Source: Paenibacillus spongiae
Lineage (GTDB): Bacteria > Bacillota > Bacilli > Paenibacillales > Paenibacillaceae
Direction: 5' to 3'
Length of the DNA stretch: 64,000 nt
Assembly: GCF_024734895.1 (NCBI RefSeq)
Contig: NZ_CP091430.1
Span: 6,838,501 to 6,902,500, forward strand
Every line of letters begins with the position of its first letter. The first letter of the stretch is position 1. The notes under the pieces are model-generated. The model ran no database searches, had not been told where the DNA came from, and saw only the letters and a program-made list of their open reading frames with translations. This document shows, one piece after another, positions 7,638 to 16,217 of the stretch. Both the position numbers and the translations under genes were made by a program.

Positions 7638-8477
7638 TTAAGATTTCTGAAAAACGACTGGGAACATATCTCCATGAACGATGTCGCCGTCTTTGCCCCC
7701 AAGAGCGATGAATTGTTGGATTTCCGAATATCCGTCGGCATAGCCTGCCCGATAGCGAGTCTCGCCTGTCACGTAATGCAGTGCGGATGAACGGCGTACT
7801 CGGTCCGATACATTGGGCCCGCTGCCGTGCAGCGTCAAACTGTGATGGAAGCTTACTTGCCCTGCTTTCATGATGATAGGCGCGGTTTGCGTTGAACGTT
7901 CCTCATTCCCGGCCATATCCTGCAGCTGCTTTTTTAAATTTTGCTCGTAAAAGTCATTTCCTCTCATGACTCCCCACTGGTGGCTGCCCGGCACCATCTG
8001 CATGCAGCCGTTTTCTTCATCGACGTCATCGTAAGCAACCCAAGCCGTGAGCAGCGTCTCGGGGTTCTGAAAACAACCCCAATAATGATAATCCTGATGC
8101 CATCCGACGTTCGAGGAGTTCCCGCCGGATCTAGCCGGTTTGAGCAGCAGCTGATCTTCCCAAAATCGGATCGTGTCCGTCTCCGCTAAAGCCGCTGCAA
8201 TCTCACCAATAAGAGGTTCAAGGGCTAATGCGCGGATCGTTAGGTCCGACCAGTTGGCATTATCCGTTTTACGTAGTCCATTGGGACGGCCGGTCTCGTA
8301 GCTCCAAGCAGTTGCAGGAGGCTTTCCGGTCTCGAAATCGTGTCTGTATACTCTTTCCATACTCATGCGAAGCCGTTCCAACCGTTCGTCGTCAATGATT
8401 TTCGGTGAAATCCAGTAGCCGTTTTTCTTAAAGAAGGCTATATCTTCTTGCGTTGGAACTCCATTTGCATCCGGCAT
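7638..8477 (-). CDS. Phytanoyl-CoA dioxygenase (PhyH) family protein
   Basis: A 279-residue Fe(II)/2-oxoglutarate-dependent dioxygenase. The metal triad is visible: H127-x-D129 in GWHQDYHYWG and the distal histidine H217 in LTLHGSGPN, on a double-stranded beta-helix core. Members hydroxylate diverse small molecules, and the substrate cannot be predicted. The start is ATG at 8477 behind GGGAGGATGATAACGA. It is divergent from an AraC regulator at 8603-8606, an arrangement that suggests the regulator controls it through the 125-bp shared promoter region. A second PhyH protein occurs in locus B at 24.3 kb with a different context. Confidence 0.88.
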   Translation of the reverse strand: MPDANGVPTQEDIAFFKKNGYWISPKIIDDERLERLRMSMERVYRHDFETGKPPATAWSYETGRPNGLRKTDNANWSDLTIRALALEPLIGEIAAALAETDTIRFWEDQLLLKPARSGGNSSNVGWHQDYHYWGCFQNPETLLTAWVAYDDVDEENGCMQMVPGSHQWGVMRGNDFYEQNLKKQLQDMAGNEERSTQTAPIIMKAGQVSFHHSLTLHGSGPNVSDRVRRSSALHYVTGETRYRAGYADGYSEIQQFIALGGKDGDIVHGDMFPVVFQKS

Positions 8478-8605
8478 TCGTTATCATCCTCCCAATCAAT
8501 ATAACAATCCTCGTATATTATGATGCTTGGGAGGACTTTCCGTCTTTATCAAGAAGTATTGTATTTAATCATTTGTACGATTATTTTTAAAAACCACAGG
8601 ATGTG

Positions 8606-9478
8606 ATGCTAATTATCAAGCCAATTTGTCCTTTTGTACGATTTTCTTACCGGGTGCCGTTGAATGCTGGAGACCGATTCGGCCCTCGATTCTGTTATGT
8701 TCCGTCCCTTTATTTCATTGAATCCGGCTGCGCCAAGGTAATCTATGCAGACGGTTCTAATATATGGCTGCAAACGGGAATGTTGTTCTTCTTGCAGCCG
8801 GGTATTATGCATATATGGGAAATCGATGAAGCTGAACCATTCGCCTTCCGCTGCGTTTTCTTTGAATGGTCGTACCGGCCGAAATCGGGAGTGCGATTTC
8901 CTAATGATTTCCTGTCGGAACATCCGGAGGAATGCAATCGCAATTGGCTGGACGAGCCTCATGAAATGGGACTGCCGGAATGGCTCATGGTCGATTCGTT
9001 TAGTTTTTGGAAAGGATTATTTGAAGCGGTAACAACCGAGTATATCGTGCTTAGCCACCAAGATTATCCGGAATCACTCGCCATAAACGGCCATTTCCAG
9101 CTGTTGCTGCATCATGTGTACCGGCTCGTTCATCGTCAAACCGATTATATGGATCCGCGTATCGCTAAGCTGATGGCGTCTATGGAACAACAAGCCGGCG
9201 GATCGTATGGGAATGTCGACAGCTGGGCGGAGAAGCTTGGTTTGAGCCGCAGTCACTTTCATACTTTGTTCCGAGTTCAAACCGGCTTTACGCCTAAACG
9301 TTATTGGAACCGTTGTCGAATCAAAAAAGCTCAAAACGACCTTCACCGCACGAACGATTCCGTCACGATGATCGCCGAAAGATACGGTTTTTCTTCGATT
9401 CACGTCTTCACCAAAGTATTTCATCAGATGATAGGTATCACCCCGACGGACTATCGTTCGCAGAGTCGGTTATTATAA
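8606..9478 (+). CDS. AraC family transcriptional regulator
   Basis: A protein of about 290 residues. The N-terminal half looks like a cupin sensor (FIESGCAKVIYADGSNIWLQTGMLFFLQPG). The C-terminal hundred residues form two helix-turn-helix units, with SWAEKLGLSRSHFHTLFRVQTG, then VTMIAERYGFSSIHVFTKVFHQMIGITPTDYR. The start is either GTG 8603 or ATG 8606. Only a weak AGGA-like site lies upstream, so I chose the ATG. It is divergent from the PhyH gene and probably regulates it in response to a sugar or related small molecule. Confidence 0.88.
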   Translation: MLIIKPICPFVRFSYRVPLNAGDRFGPRFCYVPSLYFIESGCAKVIYADGSNIWLQTGMLFFLQPGIMHIWEIDEAEPFAFRCVFFEWSYRPKSGVRFPNDFLSEHPEECNRNWLDEPHEMGLPEWLMVDSFSFWKGLFEAVTTEYIVLSHQDYPESLAINGHFQLLLHHVYRLVHRQTDYMDPRIAKLMASMEQQAGGSYGNVDSWAEKLGLSRSHFHTLFRVQTGFTPKRYWNRCRIKKAQNDLHRTNDSVTMIAERYGFSSIHVFTKVFHQMIGITPTDYRSQSRLL

Positions 9479-9570
9479 ACAGTCACAAGCCATTCATCGT
9501 AAAGCTGGTACTACCCCTACTCACGAAAAATTCGATTCACTTTCTACAGAGTCGCTATTTTATTCAGATG

Positions 9571-9605
9571 TTATACACATCTTATCCTGTGAGTTTTGTG
9601 GATAA
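9571..9605. promoter_or_regulatory. Pair of inverted DnaA-box-like 9-mers
   Basis: TTATACACA at 9571-9579 and TGTGGATAA at 9597-9605 (the reverse complement of TTATCCACA) both match the DnaA-box consensus TTATNCACA, in opposite orientation and 17 bp apart. With one more base on each side they form the imperfect dyad GTTATACACA...TGTGGATAAC. They lie in the space after the araC stop, before the cheY terminator. They may be a DnaA-binding site, a dyad operator for another protein, or chance. Confidence 0.35.
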
Positions 9606-9707
9606 CTTCAGGTGAATGTGGGGACAGCGTTCCGCTTGTCAGCTGTACCGTTGCTCACAGTCCTGTGCTAGCTGGACGGATTACAGACTGATCGATCATT
9701 GTACACA

Positions 9708-9746
9708 AAGCAAACAAGGAGAACATCATTGTCCCCCTTGTTTGCT
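9708..9746 (-). terminator. Hairpin downstream of cheY
   Basis: AGCAAACAAGG (9709-9719) pairs with CCTTGTTTGCT (9736-9746), an 11-bp stem. On the minus strand it is followed by TTTGTG. It lies about 20 bases after the cheY stop codon and fits a terminator for that gene. Confidence 0.6.
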
Positions 9747-9765
9747 AGTATTATGAAGCCGGCCA

Positions 9766-10134
9766 TTATTGGGCCAGCACTTTCCTTACGGTCTCCAGCA
9801 GCCGTTCTTTATGGAACGGCTTTACGACAAAATCCTTGGCTCCCGCTTGTATGGCGCTAATAACCATACTCTTCTGGCCGATGGCGGAGCACATAATAAC
9901 TTTTGCCTTCGGGTCATGCTTCTTGATCGCCCTAAGGGCTTCTACCCCGTCCATCTCCGGCATCGTAATATCCATGGTGACCAGATCGGGTTTAACCCGC
10001 TTATATAGATTGACCGCTTCTTCTCCGTTGGCCGCCTCGACCGCGATCTCATGTCCGGCTGTCCGAAGCACATCTTTCAGCATTTGTCTCATAAAGGCTG
10101 CGTCGTCCACAACCATAATTTTGCCCACCTGCAT
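9766..10134 (-). CDS. cheY: Stand-alone CheY-type response regulator
   Basis: A 122-residue receiver domain with no output domain. Acidic pocket D10-D11, phospho-acceptor D55 (LVTMDITMPEMDG), switch S83 (VIMCSAIGQ) and lysine K105 (FVVKPF) are all present, so it should be phosphorylatable. The sequence MVVDDAAFMRQML and the MDITMPEMDGVEAL core are very like the chemotaxis CheY of Bacilli that acts on the flagellar switch. No chemotaxis or flagellar gene is adjacent, so it is either an orphan CheY or serves another kinase. AAAAGGAGGAACGATC precedes the ATG at 10134. A structured leader lies just upstream, and a terminator follows. Confidence 0.85.
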   Translation of the reverse strand: MQVGKIMVVDDAAFMRQMLKDVLRTAGHEIAVEAANGEEAVNLYKRVKPDLVTMDITMPEMDGVEALRAIKKHDPKAKVIMCSAIGQKSMVISAIQAGAKDFVVKPFHKERLLETVRKVLAQ

Positions 10135-10154
10135 GATCGTTCCTCCTTTTAAAC

Positions 10155-10196
10155 AATGGCAGCGACTTTGCCTCTTGGCATATATACGCTGCCATT
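10155..10196 (-). promoter_or_regulatory. Two-stem leader hairpin just upstream of the cheY ribosome binding site
   Basis: On the minus strand AATGGCAGCG (10196-10187) pairs with CGCTGCCATT (10164-10155), enclosing a second small stem TGCC-AAGA-GGCA. The AAGGAGG of cheY begins 7-8 bases later. It may be a 5' leader structure controlling cheY translation, or a terminator of an upstream transcript. The remaining space to 10457 holds only a 67-aa frame (10218-10421) that I do not consider convincing. Confidence 0.45.
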
Positions 10197-10457
10197 ACCA
10201 CTCCTATTTGCCTACCGTTACCAGTGTATCAAACGATTCTCACAAATTTCTAACCAAGTGTTATTCCTGCTCAAAGCGCCGCAAGCCCCTTTCAGCAAAC
10301 GAAGCATTTTTTCGAGGTGACACTCATCCGAAAATAAAGAAGAAGCTGCCGCTGCAGCTTCATAATACCAATCTTGTTCGAGGCTCAGAAAAATAACGAT
10401 TCGTAAACGTCCCCCCGTCATGTGGGTTCATAGAAAATCCAACACTTCCTACTGGAA

Positions 10458-11345
10458 TTACATCTTGAATTGACGCAGTTTCTGAATGAACATTTTCACG
10501 GCCATCGTGTCAGAAGACTTAGGGTCCAGCAAAATGGAAAAATAGCGGGCAAAACGCTGCCCTTTAACGGAAATGCTGCATAGTTCGCCGGATTCGAGCT
10601 CCGTCCGAATCACCCACCTAGAAAGAAGGGCCAGACCTAATCCGGCCACCACCGCTTCTTTCACTCCCTGATTGCTGTTAAAGATGAAGGAGCGTTTGAT
10701 GCAAAGGCCCAGTTCCCCGATAAATTGATCGCTAAATGCCCGTGTACCGGAGCCATTTTCTCTGAAAACCCAAACCTGGTCTTGCAGTACGCCTGGTTCA
10801 ATCATCTTTTGCAAGCTTAACGGATGATTGCGGGGAGCGACCAAAACCATTTCATCCTCCATAAACGGGGGAGTGATCAAAATATCCCGATATTCGACAT
10901 TGCCTTCCACCAGACCGATACCGAGCTCGTTGGCACGAACGGCCTGAGCAATTTCATCTGTATTGGCTATCTTTGCCTGAATGTCAACATGCGGATATTG
11001 TAGGACAAATTCAGCTAACAGATGAGGCAGTATATATTCGCCAATCGTAAAGCTCGCCCCGATTTTTAACGACCCTGTAACCTCATCCCGCAACAGGTGA
11101 ATTTCCTCCTTGGCTGCTTCGTACGTGGATAGAATCTGCTTTGCCCGTTTGTACAGGATATCGCCCGCCTCAGTCGTCTTCACGTGATGGGGAGAACGGT
11201 GCATAAGCTTGACCCCGAATTCATTTTCTAAATTTCGGATATGCTGGCTGACACTCGGCTGCGAGAGGTTAAGAAGTTCTGCGGCTCGTGAAAAATTACT
11301 CTGTTCCACAACCGTTACATATACCTTTAAAATTTCTACGATCAT
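10458..11345 (-). CDS. LysR family transcriptional regulator
   Basis: A 295-residue regulator. The N-terminal winged helix-turn-helix (FSRAAELLNLSQPSVSQHIR, about residues 18-37) is canonical LysR, followed by the linker helix and a type-2 periplasmic-binding-protein fold (about 90-290, starting LKIGASFTIGEYILPHLLAE) that senses a small anion. Its overall look is close to CysL/YwfK-type and YeiE-type regulators of sulfur metabolism. That assignment is only by resemblance, but the neighbouring YeiH-type exporter supports it. The ATG at 11345 follows AAAGGAACAAGAA. It lies 38 bases after the exporter gene on the same strand, so the two may be co-transcribed, unlike the usual divergent layout. 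Confidence 0.85.
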   Translation of the reverse strand: MIVEILKVYVTVVEQSNFSRAAELLNLSQPSVSQHIRNLENEFGVKLMHRSPHHVKTTEAGDILYKRAKQILSTYEAAKEEIHLLRDEVTGSLKIGASFTIGEYILPHLLAEFVLQYPHVDIQAKIANTDEIAQAVRANELGIGLVEGNVEYRDILITPPFMEDEMVLVAPRNHPLSLQKMIEPGVLQDQVWVFRENGSGTRAFSDQFIGELGLCIKRSFIFNSNQGVKEAVVAGLGLALLSRWVIRTELESGELCSISVKGQRFARYFSILLDPKSSDTMAVKMFIQKLRQFKM

Positions 11346-11383
11346 TTCTTGTTCCTTTCTTGTCCATCGCGTCTGCTGCTATT

Positions 11384-12391
11384 TCATATCCTTCCAGTAA
11401 CCCATAGCATGATTAGGCTAACCGCTGTTACGACAAACCAAACGATAAGTCCCAAAATAATAGGCTTGATGCCGGACTTCATCATTTTGCGGAAATTTGC
11501 ACTCAGGCCAATTGCAGACAACGCCATGACGATCATAAACTTGGCCAGGATATCCAGAACATGCAGCGCTTGTTCACCAAACAACCCTAATGTATTTAAT
11601 AAGGAAGCGGCAAGAAACCATATAATAAACCAAGGAAATATTTTTGCAAAGCTGTAATGGACGGTTTGCCCCGCCGCTGTCGCCCGTTTTTTACGTACCC
11701 CCATTAAGGCAGCCAGCAGAAGCGAGATCGGAATGATCATCGTCGTCCGGGTCAGCTTGACAATGGTAGCATAATCTCCGGCTTCATTACTATATAAGTA
11801 ACCAGCGGCGACTACTGATGAGGTATCATTGATTGCAGTTCCGGCTAACAAACCAAAGGCGTTGTCTGACATGCCAAGCCAATGGCCAAGCGGGGGGAAC
11901 AGAAGAACCGCAGCAATGTTGAACAAAAATATGGTCGAAATAGCGTAGGCAATCTCGATTTCTTCGGCCTCGATAATCGGCGAAACAGCTGCAATTGCGG
12001 AACCGCCGCAGATGCCTGTTCCAGCCCCGATCAATGTTTTTAGTCTATCCGGGATGTTCATCAACCGGCCAAATCCGTAAGCCGCGAGGAAAGAAGCGAC
12101 TAAACTGACCATCATCAGTGAAAAAGATTCCGAGCCCGTTTGCCATACCTGCGTCAGGCTTAACCCGCAGCCAAGGGCAATAATGGACCACTGCAGCACT
12201 TTTTTGGAACAAAACTGGATGCCGGCTTGCGTGCACTTCGGCTTGCCTACCGTATTATTAATTATAACGCCCAGGACGATGCCAAATACAGGACCGCCAA
12301 TGATGGGCATTAAGGAACCGAGCCAGGTGGAAAATAGGGCGAGTACAAACACGAATAACAACCCTGGCCCGGAGCTTTGAAGCCATTTCAT
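11384..12391 (-). CDS. YeiH family putative sulfate/sulfite-type anion exporter (UPF0324)
   Basis: A 335-residue integral membrane protein with about ten hydrophobic segments. The family signature is seen in GAGTGICGGSAIAAVSPII (about residues 122-140) and GTAINDTSSVVAAGYLYS (about 190-207), which mark the internal repeat of the UPF0324 (YeiH/YeeH) family annotated as putative sulfate exporters. The true substrate is not proven for the family. The ATG at 12391 follows TAGGAGATTATTT. It is upstream of a LysR gene on the same strand, consistent with control by that regulator. A TSUP exporter at 4.4 kb is a second, unrelated candidate for sulfur-anion export in the window. Confidence 0.85.
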   Translation of the reverse strand: MKWLQSSGPGLLFVFVLALFSTWLGSLMPIIGGPVFGIVLGVIINNTVGKPKCTQAGIQFCSKKVLQWSIIALGCGLSLTQVWQTGSESFSLMMVSLVASFLAAYGFGRLMNIPDRLKTLIGAGTGICGGSAIAAVSPIIEAEEIEIAYAISTIFLFNIAAVLLFPPLGHWLGMSDNAFGLLAGTAINDTSSVVAAGYLYSNEAGDYATIVKLTRTTMIIPISLLLAALMGVRKKRATAAGQTVHYSFAKIFPWFIIWFLAASLLNTLGLFGEQALHVLDILAKFMIVMALSAIGLSANFRKMMKSGIKPIILGLIVWFVVTAVSLIMLWVTGRI

Positions 12392-12654
12392 AAATAATCT
12401 CCTATCGCAAAATAATTCACCGGTGTTCCTTCATAGTAAGGAGAATAACTGGAAAAGGCCAATACGGATCCTTTATGGTGAAGATAGGTAAAAGTAATGA
12501 TAGGCAGCGGGAAAGTAAAAGGAAAAGATCGATGTTCTATCCAGCAATATCGGTGATAATTCCGATAGGTTTTTATATAATTCAATTTGGTTGATCCGGG
12601 TAGGCTGTCCCAAAAGGTCAATTAAGACCATAGGGGTATCTCCTTGTTTCCGAT

Positions 12655-12850
12655 AAACTAACAAAAAGAAACCTCTCTTTGGTAAAATGGATGTATCGAG
12701 CAGCCATTTACAAAGGAGAGGTTTCATTGTAGATTCAATACCATTGACCAACTGTACTTGATAATGGACTTGGAGTATTATGGATGATTTATTACGGAGC
12801 GCATTGAGCAACCCTGAAAATTAAAGACATTGAAAAGCTACAAATCGGAA
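12655..12850 (+). pseudogene. Remnant of the 5' end of an IS1182-like element
   Basis: Two arms, GAAACCTCTCTTTGG (about 12669) and AAAGGAGAGGTTTC (about 12713-12726), face each other as an inverted repeat around 35 bases. Right after them the plus strand reads ATTCAATACCATTGACCAA, CTGTACTTGATAATGGACTT. From memory this resembles the start (MYIQYTMDQLCLPMDLE) of IS1182-family transposases common in Paenibacillus, with a frameshift and no continuation. The rest of the 12392-12945 space contains nothing else I recognise. The family call rests on memory, not a search. Confidence 0.35.
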
Positions 12851-12945
12851 TACTGAACTAAACGCGGCAGACGTGTTTTTTAACAGCTGTGCCTTCATTT
12901 ATATTTCACTCATCTGAGCTTCCTTCTTCGCTCCCTAACCGCATG

Positions 12946-15090
12946 TTACGCTTGTTCGAACGAGAGCCTTGCCGCCGACTCTTCGCCCGTGAAGCGGATC
13001 GTTAGCTTCACCGTCTCGCCTTCCGCGCTCCACTCGCCTTCGCCATTATCGACGCTTAACCCCGATACGGTATAACCTGCCGGCACATAGAGCCAATAGT
13101 TCTCCGACGTACCGGGAATACCGGCAAGCTTCAGCGTATGCACGCCATCCTCCCAGCCTTCTTCAAGTATGCTGACCGCGTCCATGCTGACATGACGTGA
13201 CGATGCGAGAAGGGCCGGCTTATCGTCAACCGGACATACGGCCATGATTTGACAGCTGCCGACTTCGAGCCTCCGGCACGGAATAACCTCTGTAAACCTG
13301 CCGATATACCGCTGCTGCCAGAAATCGAACACGGCATATTCGCGTGCCGGGTCCAGGCCTAGCTGTGAAATTTTCAGAACGGATGCCTGCATCGGCTCGG
13401 TGGCGAATCGGCCGGCTACGCACCAGGTGCGTGTCTCCGTTTGCATATGGATCGCCCATAATGTCGTAAGCGGATGGCCAGCCTGTCCTCCCGAAGGATC
13501 ATTCGAGGTCCCCGCATTCGGCTGATCGGCTTTATCCAGATCAATGGCATAGCCCTGCACATGCGTCCATGCGAATGCGGGGTATGTGATGTCGAGCGGC
13601 CCCGTTTCCGCCGTTACGGTCGTTAGCGGAGGCAGATTGCGTCGGATCATGCCGATCCGCTCGTCGTCATAGTTTTCAGGCTTATCGCTGATCATAAGCA
13701 GGCTGCCCGTCAACGAAACGAGAGAAATCGCCGACTTTGCCCATTCCAGCGGAGCCCGGACGCAGACATGATCCGGATCGTTCAGGAATAGGATCCGCTG
13801 CGTATGGAACCAGCGCGCCGTCTCCACAAGCTGCATGCGGATGGCCGGCCAGCTCGGGTTGGAGTCGGTTGCGATTCGGCATGCATCGGCCAGGCCGACG
13901 ACTTCGCCAAACACGCCCCAGCAGGACAGCAAATACGCATCTCCGATCTGTTCCTTCGCGCATTCCAGGAAAGCCCGAAATTTCTGTTCCGCTTCCTCGT
14001 TGGAGATCAGCCCTTCTTTCACAGCCAAGCGAAGGCCATCGTAGATTAAATGGCGTATCGCATCGGTTTTGAAATAGGTGTAGCCTTGTTCATTCATGCC
14101 TTTATAGTAAGGAGCGACATGGCGGGCTAAAGTCTCCGGCGTACAATCCAGCACATAGCCAATCCATTTGCCCTTGATCGGATGGCCTTCCTGATCCTTG
14201 AGGCAGGTACCGCTTAATGCCGCGAAGTCCGGATTCGTCACAACGGCATTCGTCCAGATCCCGGGCTGAAGCCCCTGCTCCTTGATACCCGATGTTAATG
14301 CCTCATGACCGTCTGGAAAATGCTCATTCGTATTCAGCCAGGCGTCCGCCACAATGCCGTCCGCGGCCGGCGGTACGACCGGCAGCTGAAAACCGTCGTC
14401 CAGCTGCACATATTCAAGGCCGTATGCCTTGAAATGGTCGCTTACGAAACGGGCTGCGTTTAACACATCCTCCTGCTCGATATCTCGGCGATAAGCCTCC
14501 CACGAGCACCAGCCCGACACCGCCTTCAAGTTCGGGCGCCATTCCCATGGCTTATGGTAGGCGAAATTCAGATGCTTGCGGTAATACTGCATGCGCAGAT
14601 TGATTACCCAAGGAGTCTGCCCGACCTCGACGTCGATCTCAGCGACGGAATTCCCGTTCCCGTTCGTCCCGATCCTGTCGCATGCCCAGCGCCAATCCGC
14701 ACCGTGCCAATCGATCAACAGATCCTGCAGCACATCGTATAAGCCGTTCGCGCCATAGATGGCCGGCCGGCCGACTTGGCCGAGAATCGCTTCGCCGTCC
14801 GCCGCCCGCCGGGGGCGCATATTCACGGCATCCCCGCTTAATTCGAATGTAACGCGGACAAGCTGCGGCCGCTCGAAGGCCAAATACAGCTGCTGCACAA
14901 ACGGGCTCGTTAGCAGATTCCCGTCCGATACGCGGCGGTAATAGGCTTTGACGCCTTCCGGCAGCGGAATCGTAATGACCGCTCTTCCATTGTAATGATA
15001 TTGCAGCAGATTCGTCTCCTCGTTCCACGAATGCTCGGCTTGCGTAATCGGCGGTTCTGATGCTGTTTGACGCTTCATTATCTGGTTCAA
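12946..15090 (-). CDS. GH36-like alpha-galactosidase/raffinose-synthase-type glycoside hydrolase
   Basis: A 714-residue protein with no signal peptide, so probably a cytoplasmic enzyme acting on imported oligosaccharide. After an N-terminal beta-sandwich (about 20-180) comes a TIM barrel (about 190-520) starting VSGWCSWEAY. The nucleophile candidate is D343 in YFKTDAIRH and the acid/base candidate D409 in ACRIATDSNPSW, at the places expected for clan GH-D/GH36. The C-terminal part is a beta-sandwich. TTG at 15090 follows AAGGAGGTACGAAG. It is the last gene of locus A behind the two permeases, with a 219-base gap containing a hairpin, so it may be co-transcribed at a lower level. Exact sugar specificity is open. 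Confidence 0.78.
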   Translation of the reverse strand: MNQIMKRQTASEPPITQAEHSWNEETNLLQYHYNGRAVITIPLPEGVKAYYRRVSDGNLLTSPFVQQLYLAFERPQLVRVTFELSGDAVNMRPRRAADGEAILGQVGRPAIYGANGLYDVLQDLLIDWHGADWRWACDRIGTNGNGNSVAEIDVEVGQTPWVINLRMQYYRKHLNFAYHKPWEWRPNLKAVSGWCSWEAYRRDIEQEDVLNAARFVSDHFKAYGLEYVQLDDGFQLPVVPPAADGIVADAWLNTNEHFPDGHEALTSGIKEQGLQPGIWTNAVVTNPDFAALSGTCLKDQEGHPIKGKWIGYVLDCTPETLARHVAPYYKGMNEQGYTYFKTDAIRHLIYDGLRLAVKEGLISNEEAEQKFRAFLECAKEQIGDAYLLSCWGVFGEVVGLADACRIATDSNPSWPAIRMQLVETARWFHTQRILFLNDPDHVCVRAPLEWAKSAISLVSLTGSLLMISDKPENYDDERIGMIRRNLPPLTTVTAETGPLDITYPAFAWTHVQGYAIDLDKADQPNAGTSNDPSGGQAGHPLTTLWAIHMQTETRTWCVAGRFATEPMQASVLKISQLGLDPAREYAVFDFWQQRYIGRFTEVIPCRRLEVGSCQIMAVCPVDDKPALLASSRHVSMDAVSILEEGWEDGVHTLKLAGIPGTSENYWLYVPAGYTVSGLSVDNGEGEWSAEGETVKLTIRFTGEESAARLSFEQA

Positions 15091-15198
15091 CTTCGTACCT
15101 CCTTAATAGTCAGAGCAGTGAACAATTATTTGAATGAATAATGTAACAAAGAGCGGAGCAGGAAGAATGATTCTGAAGAAGCGTCAGCGGTCACCTTT

Positions 15199-15247
15199 GT
15201 TCCCGGATTTCAACACCCACCTATACAATTCAAGGAAATCCGGGAAC
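15199..15247 (-). terminator. Hairpin between the locus A permease and the GH36-like gene
   Basis: GTTCCCGGATTTC (15199-15211) pairs perfectly over 13 bp with GAAATCCGGGAAC (15235-15247). No T-run follows on the minus strand, so it may be an RNA-processing or attenuating structure rather than a strong terminator. Confidence 0.45.
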
Positions 15248-15309
15248 AACAGCGATCGGAAGAACATTCTTCATGCGCAGCAGCGTGTTCATTGCCGCAA
15301 CATCCCCCA

Positions 15310-16206
15310 TTACCCTTTGACCGCCCCGATCGTGATGCCGCCGACAAAATACTTTTGGAAGAACGGATAAACAAAGATGATCGGCAGCGTCACGACCATG
15401 GATGTCGCCGCCCTGAGCGTTAACGGCGAAATGTTCCGGTATTTGCTGTAGGCCAGCTGCTGATCCGCTACCTGCTGCAGCGCTTCGACCTCAAGGAGCA
15501 GCCGCCGCAGATAGACCTGAAGCGTATCCCAATTCCCGTTCGAGTTATACAGGATGACGTCGAACCAGGCGTTCCAATGCCCGACCGAGCTGAATACGGC
15601 AATGGAAGCGAACACCGGAAGCGATATGGGGAAAATAATGCGGAAATATATGTGCAGCTCGCCCGCTCCGTCGATTCTCGCCGATTCGGACAAGGACTCC
15701 GGCAGATTCTGCATGTAGGATGCCATGATCAGCATGTAATAGGCGTTGAGCAAGCTCGGAATCCAATACACCTGAAACGTATTGATGAGCCCCAGCTTCA
15801 TCATCAGCATGTAGGTCGGAATGAGTCCCCCGCCGAAGTACATGGTGAACAGAAACAGGAGCCGGAGCATCTTGCGGCCCGAGAATCCCTGGATCGTGAC
15901 GATGTAGGCCAGCAGGCCCGTCGTGAATACGCATGTGACCGTCCCGACGATAACCCGCAGGATCGATATCCCGAGGCCGGATAATAAATTTTTATTCTGG
16001 AACAAGAGCAAATACGAATCGAACGAGAACTGGCGGGGGTACAGATAGATCCCGCCTCTGGCCGCATCCGCGCCATCATTCAGAGACAATGCGAGCAAAT
16101 TAAGAAAAGGGTAAATCATGGCACAGGACACCATCAGCATAAACAGGATATTGCAGACGTCAAATATTCTGCTGCCCAGGCTTGGTTTCAGAAAGGATTG
16201 CTCCAT
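15310..16206 (-). CDS. Carbohydrate ABC transporter permease (LplC/MalG type)
   Basis: A 298-residue membrane protein with six predicted segments. The ABC-coupling EAA loop is visible as LSESARIDGAGELHIYFRIIFPISLP (about residues 185-210; ESARIDGAG is the core). It forms a heterodimer with the permease upstream and needs an ATPase encoded elsewhere, since no MsmX-type ATPase gene is in the window. I chose the ATG at 16206 (MEQSFLKPS) because AGGGGGCGC lies before it. The frame runs open for a further 99 codons upstream as an overlap with the other permease gene, which is a shadow. The gap to the upstream gene is 11 bases. Confidence 0.9.
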   Translation of the reverse strand: MEQSFLKPSLGSRIFDVCNILFMLMVSCAMIYPFLNLLALSLNDGADAARGGIYLYPRQFSFDSYLLLFQNKNLLSGLGISILRVIVGTVTCVFTTGLLAYIVTIQGFSGRKMLRLLFLFTMYFGGGLIPTYMLMMKLGLINTFQVYWIPSLLNAYYMLIMASYMQNLPESLSESARIDGAGELHIYFRIIFPISLPVFASIAVFSSVGHWNAWFDVILYNSNGNWDTLQVYLRRLLLEVEALQQVADQQLAYSKYRNISPLTLRAATSMVVTLPIIFVYPFFQKYFVGGITIGAVKG

Positions 16207-16217
16207 ATTTGCGCCCC

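Noticed and set aside
10218..10421. 67-aa minus-strand frame upstream of cheY
   Set aside because: No good ribosome binding site at a normal distance, no recognisable domain, and it overlaps the leader region. Possible but unsupported.
12473..12811. 112-aa minus-strand frame
   Set aside because: It runs antisense through the insertion-sequence-like remnant and has no ribosome binding site or domain.
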